Positions 12,871-25,155 of a stretch of 64,000 bases of DNA are shown piece by piece (position 1 is the stretch's first letter; each line of letters opens with the position of its first letter). The notes beneath the pieces were generated by a model. The model had not been told where the DNA came from, searched no databases, and saw only the letters and a list, made by a program, of their open reading frames with translations. The stretch covers positions 46,914,456 to 46,978,455 of the forward strand of contig CM049318.1 in NCBI GenBank assembly GCA_026874595.1, read 5' to 3'. Made by a program: the position numbers and the translations under genes. The stretch comes from Sipunculus nudus. Its lineage: Eukaryota > Annelida > Sipuncula > Golfingiida > Sipunculidae.

Positions 12871-12952
12871 TCCCGCTCACAAGGTTTTTCTGCGGCGGCG
12901 GCGGGACCGTTGTGAAACCATAGTATCCCGGCTTTGTTTGGGGATACAATAG
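12871..12952 (-). mobile_element. Family C right-end remnant
   Basis: The stretch has a CGGCGGCGGCGGGACC patch, then 'catagtatcccggctttgtttggggatacaa'-type sequence. This matches the family C right end (TTTTGGCGGATACAA) with several changes. No matching hairpin end was found nearby. Confidence 0.5.
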
Positions 12953-13523
12953 TTATATTGTAAAGTTTAAACCAATCAGCTTAACAGTTTCATCATAAAA
13001 CAGTGTATAACCTAGAAGAGTCTAAAATTACATTTTTCGCTTGTAAAAAACAGATCAATATAGGTGGCGCAACCAATACCTCAATTTCAGTTACGACTTA
13101 TGTGACAAACATTGGCATAAAATTTAGTTATGATAGCTCCAGCCGTTTCTGAGATTTTAATTTTAGTGTGCTTTTTTTCAGACAGATGACTCAGTTCAAC
13201 CTCCTGTAACTCGGCAAAAAATCTCAGAACTGGAACCATTCGAACAAACTTGAGAGAGATTGTTCCAGGGATCATTTCTGTGAAATATTGGAAAATTTGG
13301 CAGGACAGTTTTGGAGAAGAAGAAGCTTTTTAGTTTTTTCCCTATAAAATCTAAGAAAATGCAGTTAGAAAAAAAAATTTAAAGTTTTTCAGATGACTGA
13401 TTATTTACAAAAAAATTTGTGATGCTAGCTCCTGCCATTTTTGAGATAGCTATGGTTAATGTACAGGCGACCCATGACAGACAATGCCGCACCATCGCAT
13501 AAGCTCACAGGTTTGCTAAAAAG
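12953..13523 (-). mobile_element. Family A element, right-end fragment
   Basis: The body phrases 'aaaccaatcagcttaacagtttcatcat', 'aaaacagatcaatataggtggcgc' and 'aactcggcaaaaaatctc' lead to CATCGCATAAGCTCACAG and GTTTGCTAAAAA. Very similar to 45360-45943 and 63850-64000. The hairpin half is missing. Confidence 0.65.
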
Positions 13524-14208
13524 TAATAGACATTTTTATGTACCTTTATTGCAAACTCATCAGCAAGCGTTAATAACTATAGATGAAGCTGACAACCAGC
13601 TGGCCACAAGGTATTCTCTGACCATGTGATTTTTTTATCCTTGGAATCATGAATTTGTCACGGTGGATTATGTTGACCAACAAAAACAATGAAAATAAAT
13701 CCAAACTAATATTCTGAATGTACAGTATATAAATATGTTTTTTGGTGATAATAAAATGTTTAATTCCAATATAAAGCTTTCTTTTTTCATATGTATCATG
13801 CATAATTTTTTTCATAACCAACACCAAATATTCCCAATTTGTCCATTAGAATTAAAGCTTAATACAAACCCTAGGAAATGCAACACATATACAGTGTTAG
13901 TGGTGAAAAGGCTAACACTCAGACGCACTATCACTGTCATATCAAATCACATCACTTGTTCTCATTTTTGAGTGCTTTCAAGTGTATCCCTAAGGTCAAG
14001 GTCACCCATTTTCCAATAAAATTGTGAACTTGGTTGACCCAATTGTGTATCAAAGTTGAGACAAAAATCTGCAAACACTTCAAAAGTTATGAGGTTCTTC
14101 ATAATAATGGATATCAGTTTATTTGACCTTGAAGATTAAGGTTAAGATCACTAGTTTTTGTTCACCTCCCAAAAAAGTGCTTGAAAATTTGTGTATCAAA
14201 TTAAAAGA
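13524..14208. other. Unassigned DNA between repeat elements
   Basis: There is no supported gene. The right half (from about 13980) has 'aaggtcaaggtcac' and 'gaccttgaagattaagg', distant relatives of the AGGTCA array. The left half is AT-rich and not matched elsewhere in the window. Confidence 0.4.
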
Positions 14209-15596
14209 AACTAGGGACCCATGGGTCTCAACGCTCTGCTGCATTTATCTATAAGGATATATGTTTATGAGGTTTTCCAAAATATTGATCCTGTGATCAG
14301 TTTGAAGCCAACCTGTCTACCCAAACTGGAGTTATCATCCATAAACTAATGTGTGAATGGATGGGCCCTGTGAGCTTAACCTTTGACCTTATGACCCCAA
14401 AATCAAAATGAAACTTCCCCTATTGGCAGCTCAGCTATATGTGCAAGATGGAAGGTTTTGGATGAAAAGTTTGGCTCAAAATGTATCCACAATCTTTCTA
14501 AAGTAGTGGGTACTGTGACCTTGACCTTTGATCTCATGACCCCAAAATCAAAGGGATTCTTACTTTAGTGGTGGGCCATATATAAGTCAAGTTTGAAACC
14601 AATATTTCAAACCAAACTGGTGTTATCATCTGGAAACTAATATATGTGTATTGATGGCCCCCATGACCTTTACCTTGTGACCCCAAAATCCATAAGTTAC
14701 TTCCACTATTGGCAGGTGAGCATCATCTAGAAGATAGAATGTTTGGGACAGAAAGTTTGGCTAAAAATACATCAACAATCTTTTTAAAGAAGTGGGTCCT
14801 GTGACCTTGACCTTTGGCCTTATGACCCCAAAATCAAAAGTGTTCTTACATTATTGGTGGGTCATATATAAGTCAAAATGGAAACCAATATGTCGATCTG
14901 AACTGGAGTTATCATCCAGAAACAAATATGTGGACAGATGGGCCCCTGTGAAGATGACCTTTGACCTTGTGACCCCCAAATCGATCAGTTTCTTCCCCTA
15001 TTGGCAGCTCAGCTATATGTGCAAGATGGAGGTTTTGGATGAAAAGTTTGGCTTAAAAAGCATCCCCAATCTTTCTAAATTAGTGGGTACTGTGACCTTG
15101 TCCTTTGACCTCATGACCCCAAAAACCACACGGTTAAGTTTGAAACCAATATGTCAAACTAAACTGGAGTTATCATCTGGAAACTAATTTGTGAACAGAT
15201 GGCCCCTGTGACCTTGACCTTTGACCATGTGACCCCAAATTCATTTATGTTCTCCCTATACTGGCAAGTCAGATAAATGTGCAAAATGGAAAGATTGGGA
15301 TGAAAAGCTTGGCTTAAAATGCAGCCGTAATCTTTTTTAAAAAGTGAGTCCTGTGACCTTGACCTTTGACCTCATGACCCCAAAATCATATAGGTTCTTG
15401 CTTTAGTGGTGGGCCATATGTAATTCAAGTTTAAAATCCATGTGTCAATACAACCATCTGAAATGATAACTATATGGCATCCACTTATGAAAAACACACC
15501 AGGTTTTGGGACACTAGATGTAATTACATCTACATGATCTGACATGATTGTTGTCATTTTATAGTGAAAAAAATTTAAAATATTCGTTTAAATAAC
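14209..15596 (-). mobile_element. Family B start (variant) with AGGTCA dimer array
   Basis: The left end AACTAGGGACCCATGGGTCT keeps the family B palindrome. TGACCTTTGACC cores or variants follow at 14381, 14526, 14668, 14812, 14959, 15103, 15219 and 15364, mostly 142-147 bp apart. Two half-units alternate. One has 'cctattggcagctcagctatatgtgcaagatgg', the other 'tggtgggccatatataagtcaagtttgaaacc', so the real period is about 288 bp. The array is cut at 15597 by a family A insertion. The matching B right end is probably at 24407. Confidence 0.65.
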
Positions 15597-18022
15597 AACA
15601 AGGCCTACAGGCCTAATGCAAACCTGTGCATTGGGAAATAAACCAGGTAAAATGCTTCAATGCTGGACCATTACTTTTCATGAATATGAACAATGCAAGT
15701 ACTAAACATTTTGAATGTGAAACAATTACACAAACATCATTGCTGAAATTCTGGCATGGGTGCACACAACACAAAAATGATTGTAGCTGGCACCACCAGT
15801 CTTGTATACAACGAAGCTATCAGAGGTATATATATATGCCCAATTTCAGACTGATATATCAAACCCCTCCTGAGAAAAACGCAGGGACACACACTGTGCA
15901 AAAGTCATTGTAGGTGGCGACACCTGTCTTGTGAGCGAGAAAGCCATCAAAGACAGGTCAAAATATTAGGCCAATACATCAAACTTACCTTGAGTCTGAT
16001 GTATGGGGCTGACCAGGCTTAGGTGAGAAAGGCAATTGCCCCAAGTGAACTGTGACAAATTGCTTATTCAGGCTACTGCACTGAGTGAACTCATGACCTG
16101 CACCTGGCTAGACTGAGTGAACTTTTGACCTGAACTTGGCTGCACTGAGTGAACTCTTGACCTGTTGCATAATCTGACACAGCTGGCAGTCTGCCAAAGC
16201 TAGGAATAGATCCAGGCTGAACTTTTGTGCCAAATTTGATGCAGTGGGCAGTCTGCCAATGCTATAAATAGAAAGCAGCTACTGCACTGAGTGAACTCCT
16301 GACCTATACCTGGCTGCACTGAGTGAACTCTTGACCTGCTGCCTTAGATATAAATAGATCCAGACTGACCTTTGTCCTGTTGCCAAATCTGAAATAGTAG
16401 CCACACCTTTGCATTAGCTCTCAGATTGGCTCCACATGCAGCCCTGAGGGGCATGACACACACGAGGTGATCACATGGTGCCCATGAGGTGTTCACATGT
16501 CACCCATGAGGTGATCACATGCCTTGTGCTTGGGCTATACTGATTGAACTCTTGACCTATATCTGGCAGCACTGAATGAACTCTTGATCTGTTGCCAAAT
16601 CTGAAACAGTTGGCAGTTTCTTAACCTATTTAAAATTACAGACACAATCTTGGCCTGTTGGTAAATCTGTTTACACATACTGAAAGACTTTGGCTTAAAT
16701 ACTTTTTTTTTCAAGCTGACATATTCATAACTTTTTATCAAAATATCTAGAATAATAAAAGATGCAGTCCTTCATTGATAAAGGTCCAATAGTTCTGCCA
16801 AAAATCACTCAAGTAAACTTGAACAAAAGCCACCTAAGAATTATTTTTGTGCAATGTTACAGAAAACATAATTGAAACAATAATTTTGTAGAAGAACACT
16901 ATTGCAGTCCTCAGTTTGAAATAGGCATAATAATGGCCATAAGACCAATTTAAGCTTTTCACGACTCAACCAAAAAACTCAATCTATTCTGATATGATTG
17001 AAAGAATCATGTCCTAGGATAATTTTTTAAAAAAAATTGAACAATTCAACTTGACAGTTTCATCACAAACATTTTAAGCTGAATGAGGCTAAAATTATGA
17101 GGATTTTGGCCCATAAAAAACAGGTCAATGTAGGCGGCACCACAAAATCTGCAACTTCAAATATGAGTCATGTGACCAACATTTGCAAAATACTGGGTAA
17201 TGCTAGCTTCTGTCATTTTTGAGATTACTATGTCAGTAAGCTTACTTGGCCAAATGACTAAGTTCAAATTTGTGTAACTCCGATAAAATTCATCAAATGC
17301 AAACCATTTGATCAAACTTGAGAGGGGTTCATTTCTGTAAAATATTGAACAAGTTGGCTGGACCGTTTACAAAAAGAAGACTTTTAAAGGTTTTTAAGCT
17401 TTTTCCCTATAAAATCTGAGTACATGCAGATAGCAAAAAAAATAAGCTGAATCCCACATCATTTGATATGTGACAGATTATTGCATAAAATCTGGGGATG
17501 GTAGCTCCTGCTATTCCTGAGAAATTATGGGCTAATGTACAGATGACCAATGACCCCTGTACAAAAAAAGGTCAATGCAGGTGGCACCACCAATACCTCA
17601 GTTTCATATATGACTCATGTGACCAACACTGGCATAAATTTGGTGATGATAGCTCAGGCCATTTCTGAGACAGTCATCTGTCCAAAAAAGCATACTAAAA
17701 TGACAAAGTTCAACTTCCTGTAACTCGGCCAAAATTCACTGAACCTGAACCATTCGAACAAACTTGTAAGAGATGATATAAAAGATTATTTCTGTGATAT
17801 ATTGAACAATTTGGCTTGACCGTTTCTTTGGAGAAGATTTTTAAAGTTTTTTTTTATTTTTTTCTCATTTAAATATAAGAAAATGCAGAGTTTTTCAGAT
17901 GGCTAATTTTTTACATTACATTTCATGATGCTAGCTCCAGTCGTTTTCGAATAGTATTGGTTAACATACAGACAATGGACTACGGACGCCGCCACAACAT
18001 CGGATAAGCTCACGGGTTCACT
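15597..18022 (-). mobile_element. Family A Helentron-like element, complete
   Basis: The left end is AACAAGGCCTACAGGCCT then GCAAACCTGTGCA. The right end is ATAAGCTCACGGGTTCACTA. The 2.4-kb body holds two to three palindrome-bearing tandem units, a block with repeated 'actgagtgaactcttgacctg', a short 'cccatgaggtgatcacatg' array, and the common right half. It has no coding capacity. The copy at 51216-53561 matches it block for block. It lacks the family C insert present at 4912 and 37232, and so supplies the empty site. Confidence 0.8.
16440..16525. repeat. Short tandem array, CCCATGAGGTGATCACATG unit
   Basis: Three to four imperfect copies of a unit of about 25 bp each contain the near-palindrome GGTGATCACATG. 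The paralogous block at 51925-52045 holds about two more copies, so copy number has changed between the two elements. Confidence 0.7.
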
Positions 18023-21000
18023 AACAAGGGACCCATTGGTCACGGCGCTCAGCTGATCATGATTGTACTATAAATGTTTCTGCACTGTGATACTATATCG
18101 AGTCGATAAAGCTTATGAATATCATGGACATGTTGGGCTATTATAAAGGAATGTAATGTAATATGTGAGTAAATGATAAATGAAATTACCTGACTGATGG
18201 ATCAATAGAGTCAAATAGTGTTTTTTTTTTTATTTATTTAGGAGGGGTTGAAAATTGTGATATATTTGAGCAAATGTGAATGCAATGACAGCAGTAATAA
18301 GCAGTAGTAGAATGATAATAAGGCTATTTGTTGAAGGATCTAAAGTGTATGGTAGTCAGCAAGCTTTCAATTTGATAGATATGATGTTATGATTAACTAT
18401 GCTGATGAAGTGATTTATGAATTTGTGACTGTATGACACAATATCTCTTTAGTCTTGACAAGGTACATTATTGTGATGCCCACTATGTCTACATATTACA
18501 CAATATTGACATAATTTCTGGCATGTACATAGGTACCTATGGACGAATAGTTAGGCCAGACTTTTTTAATTTTTCGGTTTACAAACCCGCCGACCTCCGA
18601 TTTCCTCATTTCAGAAAAAAAATAAAATTGGCATTTTGACTTTTTTCCCCTTTTATATTGCGTCGCCCAATCCATCATGGTTGTTGACAAATGAGTGACA
18701 GTGTGTATTAGATCACCTCAAACGTTAGAACTCTTATGATTGGCTAATAAGGCCACTTTCTTAATGACAGATGGAGGGTTTAAGCCAATCACAATAGGGT
18801 ATCCTTGGGCCATAAATGCAATTGTTTGGCCATCAAGTAGTCAAAAGATTCAGCAGGGAAATTGAGAATTCTTGGAGAGTTTTCAAAGTTCGTTTTCTGC
18901 ACTACAGTCCATTTTCAAACCAGCGTTTAGGTCATATTTGTTTAACATATTTGTTATAGATAGATGTGAATTAGAAAAGGAAATTAGTTTGGTTGCATAG
19001 CGGCTTTACCAGCGTGCCACTGTTAATAACTTGCTGGATATACAAACAAATTTACTTCTTAAGACTAATTATTGCACTCAAAGTCAGACGCTATTTATTA
19101 CTGCAAATTGGCCAAGTTTCACAAGTTTACTCTTAAAAAATATTATAACTTGTCAAAACTTAAAAACGTAGTCTTGTAAAGCTTAAAAGAAATTCAAAAT
19201 TACTGAACAGATGAAATTATATACTGCATGAGATCGTCATGTACGCTTTGAAAACTCCAGGAATTCTCATGGTTTCTGCAGTATTTCCGACTATCCGTAG
19301 TCTTAGTGGCGCGGTTTTATGTGAAGCGTTGGCTTTGCGGATATTTTTATAGTCAAAACAAAAGCAAGCTAAAATGAAAGCCATTTAAAATGCAGAAACT
19401 TTGAAAGGTTTCATTTAATTGTTCCAAACGGATGTGATGGAAGCTTTGATGTCACATTGCCGAAAAGCAATTCCGGACTGACAGTGGCCAAGTGACGGCA
19501 TATTAAACTGAGTACGGTACGTACTGTCACGGCCGTGGTAAGAAATGCAGATGAATTAATTAGGTTATTAATACTTTTTAAAATTTTAAAATAGTTGAAT
19601 AATTCAATGTGATATCCAATGGAGACCTCACTTTATTAGCAGTTGTTGTATATTCAAAGGACTGTCAAACATGCGCAACACCAAAAAGGAAAGGTCATGG
19701 TCATGAATCAAACAACTCGTGTTCCATGTTGTTGACATTTGATAAACAATACTCAATAGGCCAATAGCTGCAAGTCGCATATTGTCATTGTTATTGTCAT
19801 TCACGACTGAAAAACAAAAACTGCAGTCTATCATGCTAGCAGTGAATATTTAGTTTTCTCCTTGCATATCTGACAAAAATATATTATTTTGTATTTGTAT
19901 AAGTGTTTGACTGTTCTTTAATTTGTAAAACTTTATAAAATAGGTAGTTCACTTGGCAGGGACAGTGACTTAATTTTTATTTCAGGTGTTAATTTACCTT
20001 CAATGACAATTAAATGGCTTGAAATAACATGGCACACGCAAGATTCATGTGGAAAACTCAAGAGGATGATGATAATATTTTAATTTTTATATATTATTTT
20101 ATATATTTTATACAGGTTTATATAGAGCCATTTAAATATGAATTTTATAACCAAACTGTACAATACAGGATTCACGAACACCAGTATCCAGGTTTGTTCC
20201 AATTTTTTTTTTTTTCCCCTACCTCCTACCTATCACTTTTGTCAATCATGTTCGTAAACCAAAGAATTAAAACAGTCTGGCCTTATACAAAATATTAAAG
20301 TATAAATATATCTGATTCATCTTGTTCTTGCTTACTGAGGCTGAGTTTGGGATGGGGTTCGGAGAAGGGAAAAGTGAGGGCAGCACGAAGGTGGATGTAG
20401 AAATATTCTATTGTAATGTTTTTCATTTATATAAGAATATGAAAAGCTTAGAGGAAAGGGGCCCTCCTACTTCGTTATCGTAAAGTTCTAAATATATGAT
20501 TGCAAACTAATACTCTGACAAGACTGTCATGAAGAAAAACAGTAAAATTTTGAGATACTGTGATGCATATGAAAATTTACAGATGGACAGGCAAGTGGAC
20601 AGAATGGACTAATACCTATATTTCACTTTTAAGGGAATAATGCATTTAAGTTTATATATAATCCTATTTTATTTAAGCATATCAACTTTTTCCATTAAGA
20701 AGTTTTTATCTGAATCATTTTTTTTAATCACCGGCTTTATAAATTTTTAATAAAAAAACCTGAAAATATAAGTTAAAATATTAGAATTGTTGCAAAAGTT
20801 GCAATCATTATATATACAGAGTAAAATATTGAAACTATAAGTTAAAATATTAGAATTGTTGCAAAAGTTGCAATCATCATATATCCAGAGTGTAGCTCAT
20901 ATTGGGTCATATTATGCATACACATATATTTTATTATTTTTAAACCATAAATGTTTAAACTGAATTTAAAAGAAAATAATGCCACAACATGGCATCTACA

Positions 21001-22780
21001 AGAATATTCCTTGAATCACTATTAAAAAGTTTTGCACATTGGAGTTTTCAGTACATGCTTAATTTTATTCACCAAAATAAAATAAAAGTAAATTTGATAA
21101 AACAAAACATCTTTTCAAATAAAGTATACACACTGTTGGTTGAATGAGGGACAAAAAATATCATTGTGCTAATTACTATCCCAGTTTTAATTTATTACTG
21201 GAATTAATAGTCAATTTCACACCTGGTGAAGTTTTTACTCTTCTGAAGTAAGGAATTACTTATCTGATGAACATCCACACTTTCATAACAATACACCACT
21301 TTGTGGACACAATTAAATGTACACTTTAATCATTGTAACCCTGGTGGTACAATACAAAATCTAAAATGTAGCATAGCCTAGAATAAGAATGAATCAAATA
21401 CAGAAAATAATAACATTCATCTAGTTTATGCACCATCTGGGGGGAGGGGGGAGTGCAGGGCAGAGGGGAAGCCTGCTGGTAGTGGCCAGGCTGACCCAAG
21501 GCAAGCTGCCTGGGGTGGGTTACATAATGCAAGTGAAGGCTGTACTACTAGGTGGGCTATATGGAAACAACACTTGACATGGTGTATGAAAACATGAATA
21601 AAAGCTATTCTTTCCAATCAATTTCTTTGAAATTTCAGATTTTAAAAGATTAAATCCTTATGTATATATGCTGTGAAAATTAAATCAACAGTGCCAAAGT
21701 TGGACAAAATTTAAGGTATTGATTTTTTATTTATGCTAATAACTTGAAAAATTTGCAAAATTCAGGTCTAATTTTTGGTAAACAATTGAATCTTGATTAA
21801 ATAAAGTTATATTCCTGAAAAAAAGTCTCAGGTTCAGCAATTCTCATGTTAGGGAGTAAATATATTTCCTGATTTTTTTAAAAATTGCATTATGTTTTGG
21901 CCCATAAGTTCAAAATAATACCCAAAACTGACCTAATTTTTGGTTTATTCATAGAAAATGTATGAAAGAATGTGAATACTAAATACGATCAAAAACAGAT
22001 CAGTGGTTTTGATATAAGGCAGCCCTGAAGTGTAACAATGGCTTTTTTCATGGAAAACGGAGTTTTTTTCCTTAATATCTCGAAGGAATGAAGTCCTAAT
22101 GACCCAATTTTCGGTATGGTAGGAGATTTTGGGGACATCTAAAATTATGCCAACAGCCTGGGAAGCATAGAGATGTGCACTGAATGACCTACAGTCATCA
22201 AAGTGGACTGCTTCACAATGTAAGGGAATACAACAAGAGCCTCCAAAAAAATTCAATAACTAGCCTAATTTTGCAGGATTTATTTTCAAATTTCAGATTT
22301 TAACATATTAAATCCTTATGTATACACGCTGTGAAAATTAAATCCACAGTACTTACTGGAAAAAAGTCCCTACCTTTAACACTTTTGGTCTTAAGTGACC
22401 AAATATCTTCCTGATTTTTTTACAAAGTCCATTATGTTTGGGCCCATAACTTTTTTAAATTATATAAAACAGACTTAATATCTGGCATGTACATAGGAAC
22501 TATATAGAAGAATATTTATGGTAAATATGAAGAAAACCCTATGAGTGGTTTTGATATTAGGCAGTCCTGAAGTGTGGAAATAGATTACTAATAAAAAATT
22601 GAGGTTTTTCCTTAATATCTCAAAGGAATGAAGTTCTATTGACCCAATTTTCGGCATGGTAGGAGATTTTTGGGACATCTAACTGTATGCCAAATTTCAG
22701 ATTCATAGGTCCAATAGTGTCGAAAAGTGCCAGTCTTACGGACGGACATCCGGACAATGGACCACGACTATAGCTCAGAT
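18023..22780 (-). mobile_element. Family B element with nested DNA transposon, right end deleted
   Basis: The left end ACAAGGGACCCATTGGTCAC abuts the family A right end at 18022. The interior matches 8376-11573 closely, with three differences. A 1,729-bp transposon sits at 18554-20282. About 150 bp is missing near 22350, between GGAAAAAA direct repeats. The right terminus stops at 'tagctcagatg', losing the final TCAGCTGAGCTAAAAA. The break falls in CAGATG, a word also present in the downstream A sequence. Confidence 0.8.
18554..20282. mobile_element. PIF/Harbinger-like non-autonomous DNA transposon
   Basis: Terminal inverted repeats of about 33 bp begin GGCCAGACT and agree at 29 positions, including GGTTTAC near the inner edge. 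The flanking TTA (18551-18553 and 20283-20285) is single at the empty site in the related B copy (8904-8906, GAATAGTTATACAAAAT), proving insertion with a 3-bp duplication. A 3-bp TTA/TAA duplication is typical of PIF/Harbinger. CACTA-type transposons also duplicate 3 bp but have different termini. The interior has no DDE-transposase-like frame; the longest is 89 codons (20029-20298). It includes a relatively CpG-rich stretch near 19240-19520, of unknown origin. Confidence 0.8.
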
Positions 22781-24137
22781 GCGCATATTGAATGCAAAAT
22801 TATAATACAGATACATCTCACTGATGGCAAAATCTTGAATTAAGTTGAGTATGGATACCAATTATTTATAATCTATGTATAGCAGTCTTTATATACCCAC
22901 ACAGAGCTGTATACCTGTGACTGTTAACATTGCTTGGCATGAAGAATTTCTAAAATCATAAATCTACATTTTTTAAAAGCTTTAAAAAACATTCTTGTCA
23001 ATATTAACCATAGATAACCTGAAATCTGAAGGTCTAGAGGCATGATGTAATGGATGCTGATAAACTGGTGCAAGGCTAGATGAATCTGCTTTACACAGCT
23101 AACATATACGGTAAAATGACTTAATTCAATCATATATTTCAGCCAAAATTCATTCTTTGGAACCATAAAAGATAATCATTATAGGAATTATTCAGGGAAT
23201 TATTCTTGTAAAATATTAAACAAATTGGCCTCAGTGGCGTCAGTCAAAAAATGTTTTGCAGGTCTATAACTCATATGTGAAAATACAGCCAAATGGCTAA
23301 GTTAAGCTTCCCATAACTCAGCCAAAAATCACTGAACCAAAACCATTTGAACAAACTTGAATTATCAACATCTAAGGATAATTAATGTGTTAGATTTAAG
23401 AATTTGGCCCAGTGGTTTTTGAGAAGATCTTTGTAGCCACTGAGCTGAAATTGGGCTGTTATGGCATATGACTAAATTTCAGCTTCCCATAACTCAGCCA
23501 AAAGTCACTGAACTGAGACCATTTGAACAAACTTCAGAAAGCACTACCATAGGATCATTTCTGTGTGATATTAAACAATTTGGCCATATGGTTTCAGAGA
23601 AGAAGTTTTTTGTAGTCGTCAGTATGATATGGGCACTGATGACCCCATTAGCCGATCCAGTTTGCGCCACCAATAACTCAATTTCAGATATGACTCATGT
23701 GACCAACATTGGCATAAAATTTGGTAATGATAGCTTTAGCCGTTTCTGAGATTGTATTTTTAGTATGCTTTTTTAGGAAAGATGATTAAGTTCAACTTCC
23801 TGTAATTCAGCCAAAAATCACTGAACTTAAACCATTCAAACAAACTTGAGAGAGATTGTTCCAGGAATCATCTCTGTGAAATATTGGACAATTTGGCTGA
23901 ACAGTTTCGGAGAAGAAGATTTTTAAAGCTTATTTAGCTTTTTCCCTATAAAATCTAAGAAAATGCAGTTACCCAAAAAAAAGCAAAATCTGATAAGAGT
24001 TTTTCAGATGACTAATTTTTTGCATAAAATTTTGTGATGCTAACTCCTGCTGTTTTCAAGATAGTATGGGTTAACGTACAGACGACGGATGAAGGACGAC
24101 GCCACAACATTGCATAAGCTCACAGGTTAGCTAAAAA
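22781..24137 (-). mobile_element. Family A element, right half
   Basis: From 'attgaatgcaaaattataatacag' to GCATAAGCTCACAGGTTAGCTAAAAA the sequence follows the A body and right end. It is the counterpart of 53562-54911. In both places the fragment follows a complete A copy, so the A-plus-A-fragment arrangement predates the B insertion at 18023. Confidence 0.7.
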
Positions 24138-24407
24138 TACAGGTGGCGCCACCACTTTTTTGGAACTGACAAAACTACTCATTGTCAATATTCAAGGCAA
24201 GATTCATGACAATCCATGCATTAATTATAAAGATATTTCAGGTTTCCAAGGAGATTTTTTATTGACCTCCCTGGATATTCACTTAGAAGTTTCAAGGTCG
24301 AGCAGTTACGATTTGTGCCCTTCTAATGGACGGCCGGATGTCCGGACGGCCAACGGACAAAGCGCCATTCCTATACCTCAGTTGACTTACAGTCAGCTGA
24401 GCTAAGA
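24138..24407 (-). mobile_element. Family B right-end fragment
   Basis: The fragment starts with TACAGGTGGCGCCACC of a B tandem unit, includes 'ggtttccaaggagattttt' and GGACGGCCGGATGTCCGG, and ends TCAGCTGAGCTAAGAA. It is probably the end of the element that starts at 14209, with the intervening 8.5 kb being later insertions. Confidence 0.6.
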
Positions 24408-24539
24408 ATGTGCTATACTTCACAAGTACACAATTCTATGTTTCACCTGATTTGGTCACGGTCAAGGTCAACTTTATTATAACAAGGCCTACAGGTCTAA
24501 TGCAAACCTAATCAGTCTGTGCTCAGCAAGTACAAGGTA

Positions 24540-25155
24540 TGGAGAAATGTCTAGAGGAGGTATGTTGATGGATGAGACCAAACCAATTAAAACTCAATTA
24601 TGGAAAAACAGAGGTAATGATAGTCACAAAGAAAGCCCAGGTGGACCTCACCAGACATATTTCTGTCCAAATTGGTTGGGAATAGATAACACCAAAGCCT
24701 TTAGTTAAGAACCTAGGTGCCAAATTAGACCATACAATGTCAATGGTGCATCAGGTTAACCTTGTTACATCTAAGATGTACTTTAATATCAGGCGCATCT
24801 CAAGGAAAAATCATCATCTTACTCCTGATATATGTGCAAAAGTGGTCATTGCTACAGTCACATCACACCTGGATTATCACAATGGTCTTCTCCTGGGTCT
24901 TCCTGACAATGCACCTTCCTCCATGCACCCACAGCACCAACTTATTTAAGAAGGCTTTTTGCACTGTACCAACCTTTTAGAGCATTATGCTCTTCATCAG
25001 ACCCACGGTCCACAAACAAAGATGGTGACAGATCTATATAAGTACTTGGTGCCAAACTATGGAATGAACTTTCACCTGACCTTTGGTCTCTAAAGTTACA
25101 AACTGCATTCAAGAAGCACCTTAAGATCTTGTTGTTTAAAAAAGTGTTTGATTAA
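24540..25155 (+). pseudogene. L2/CR1-like LINE reverse transcriptase, C-terminal remnant
   Basis: Frame 2 reads WMRPNQLKLNYGKTE, then LGAKLDHTMS, then DICAKVVIATVTSHLDY and LLLGLPDNA. These are the conserved blocks that follow the YxDD core in CR1/L2-type reverse transcriptases. After a deletion near 24930, a second block reads LGAKLWNELSPDLW and ends FKKHLKILLFKKVFD at a stop near 25155, the usual C-terminus of these proteins. An in-frame stop (tag near 24686) and the deletion make it dead. The catalytic core and endonuclease are absent, as in a 5'-truncated copy. An AATAAT-rich tail near 25285-25310 fits a CR1/L2 3' end. Clade assignment is by motif memory, not alignment. Confidence 0.8.

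Noticed and set aside
18554-20282. Transposase gene inside the PIF/Harbinger-like element
   Set aside because: The longest frame is 89 codons, at the right edge and overlapping the terminal repeat. No DDE-type or Myb-like motif is visible.
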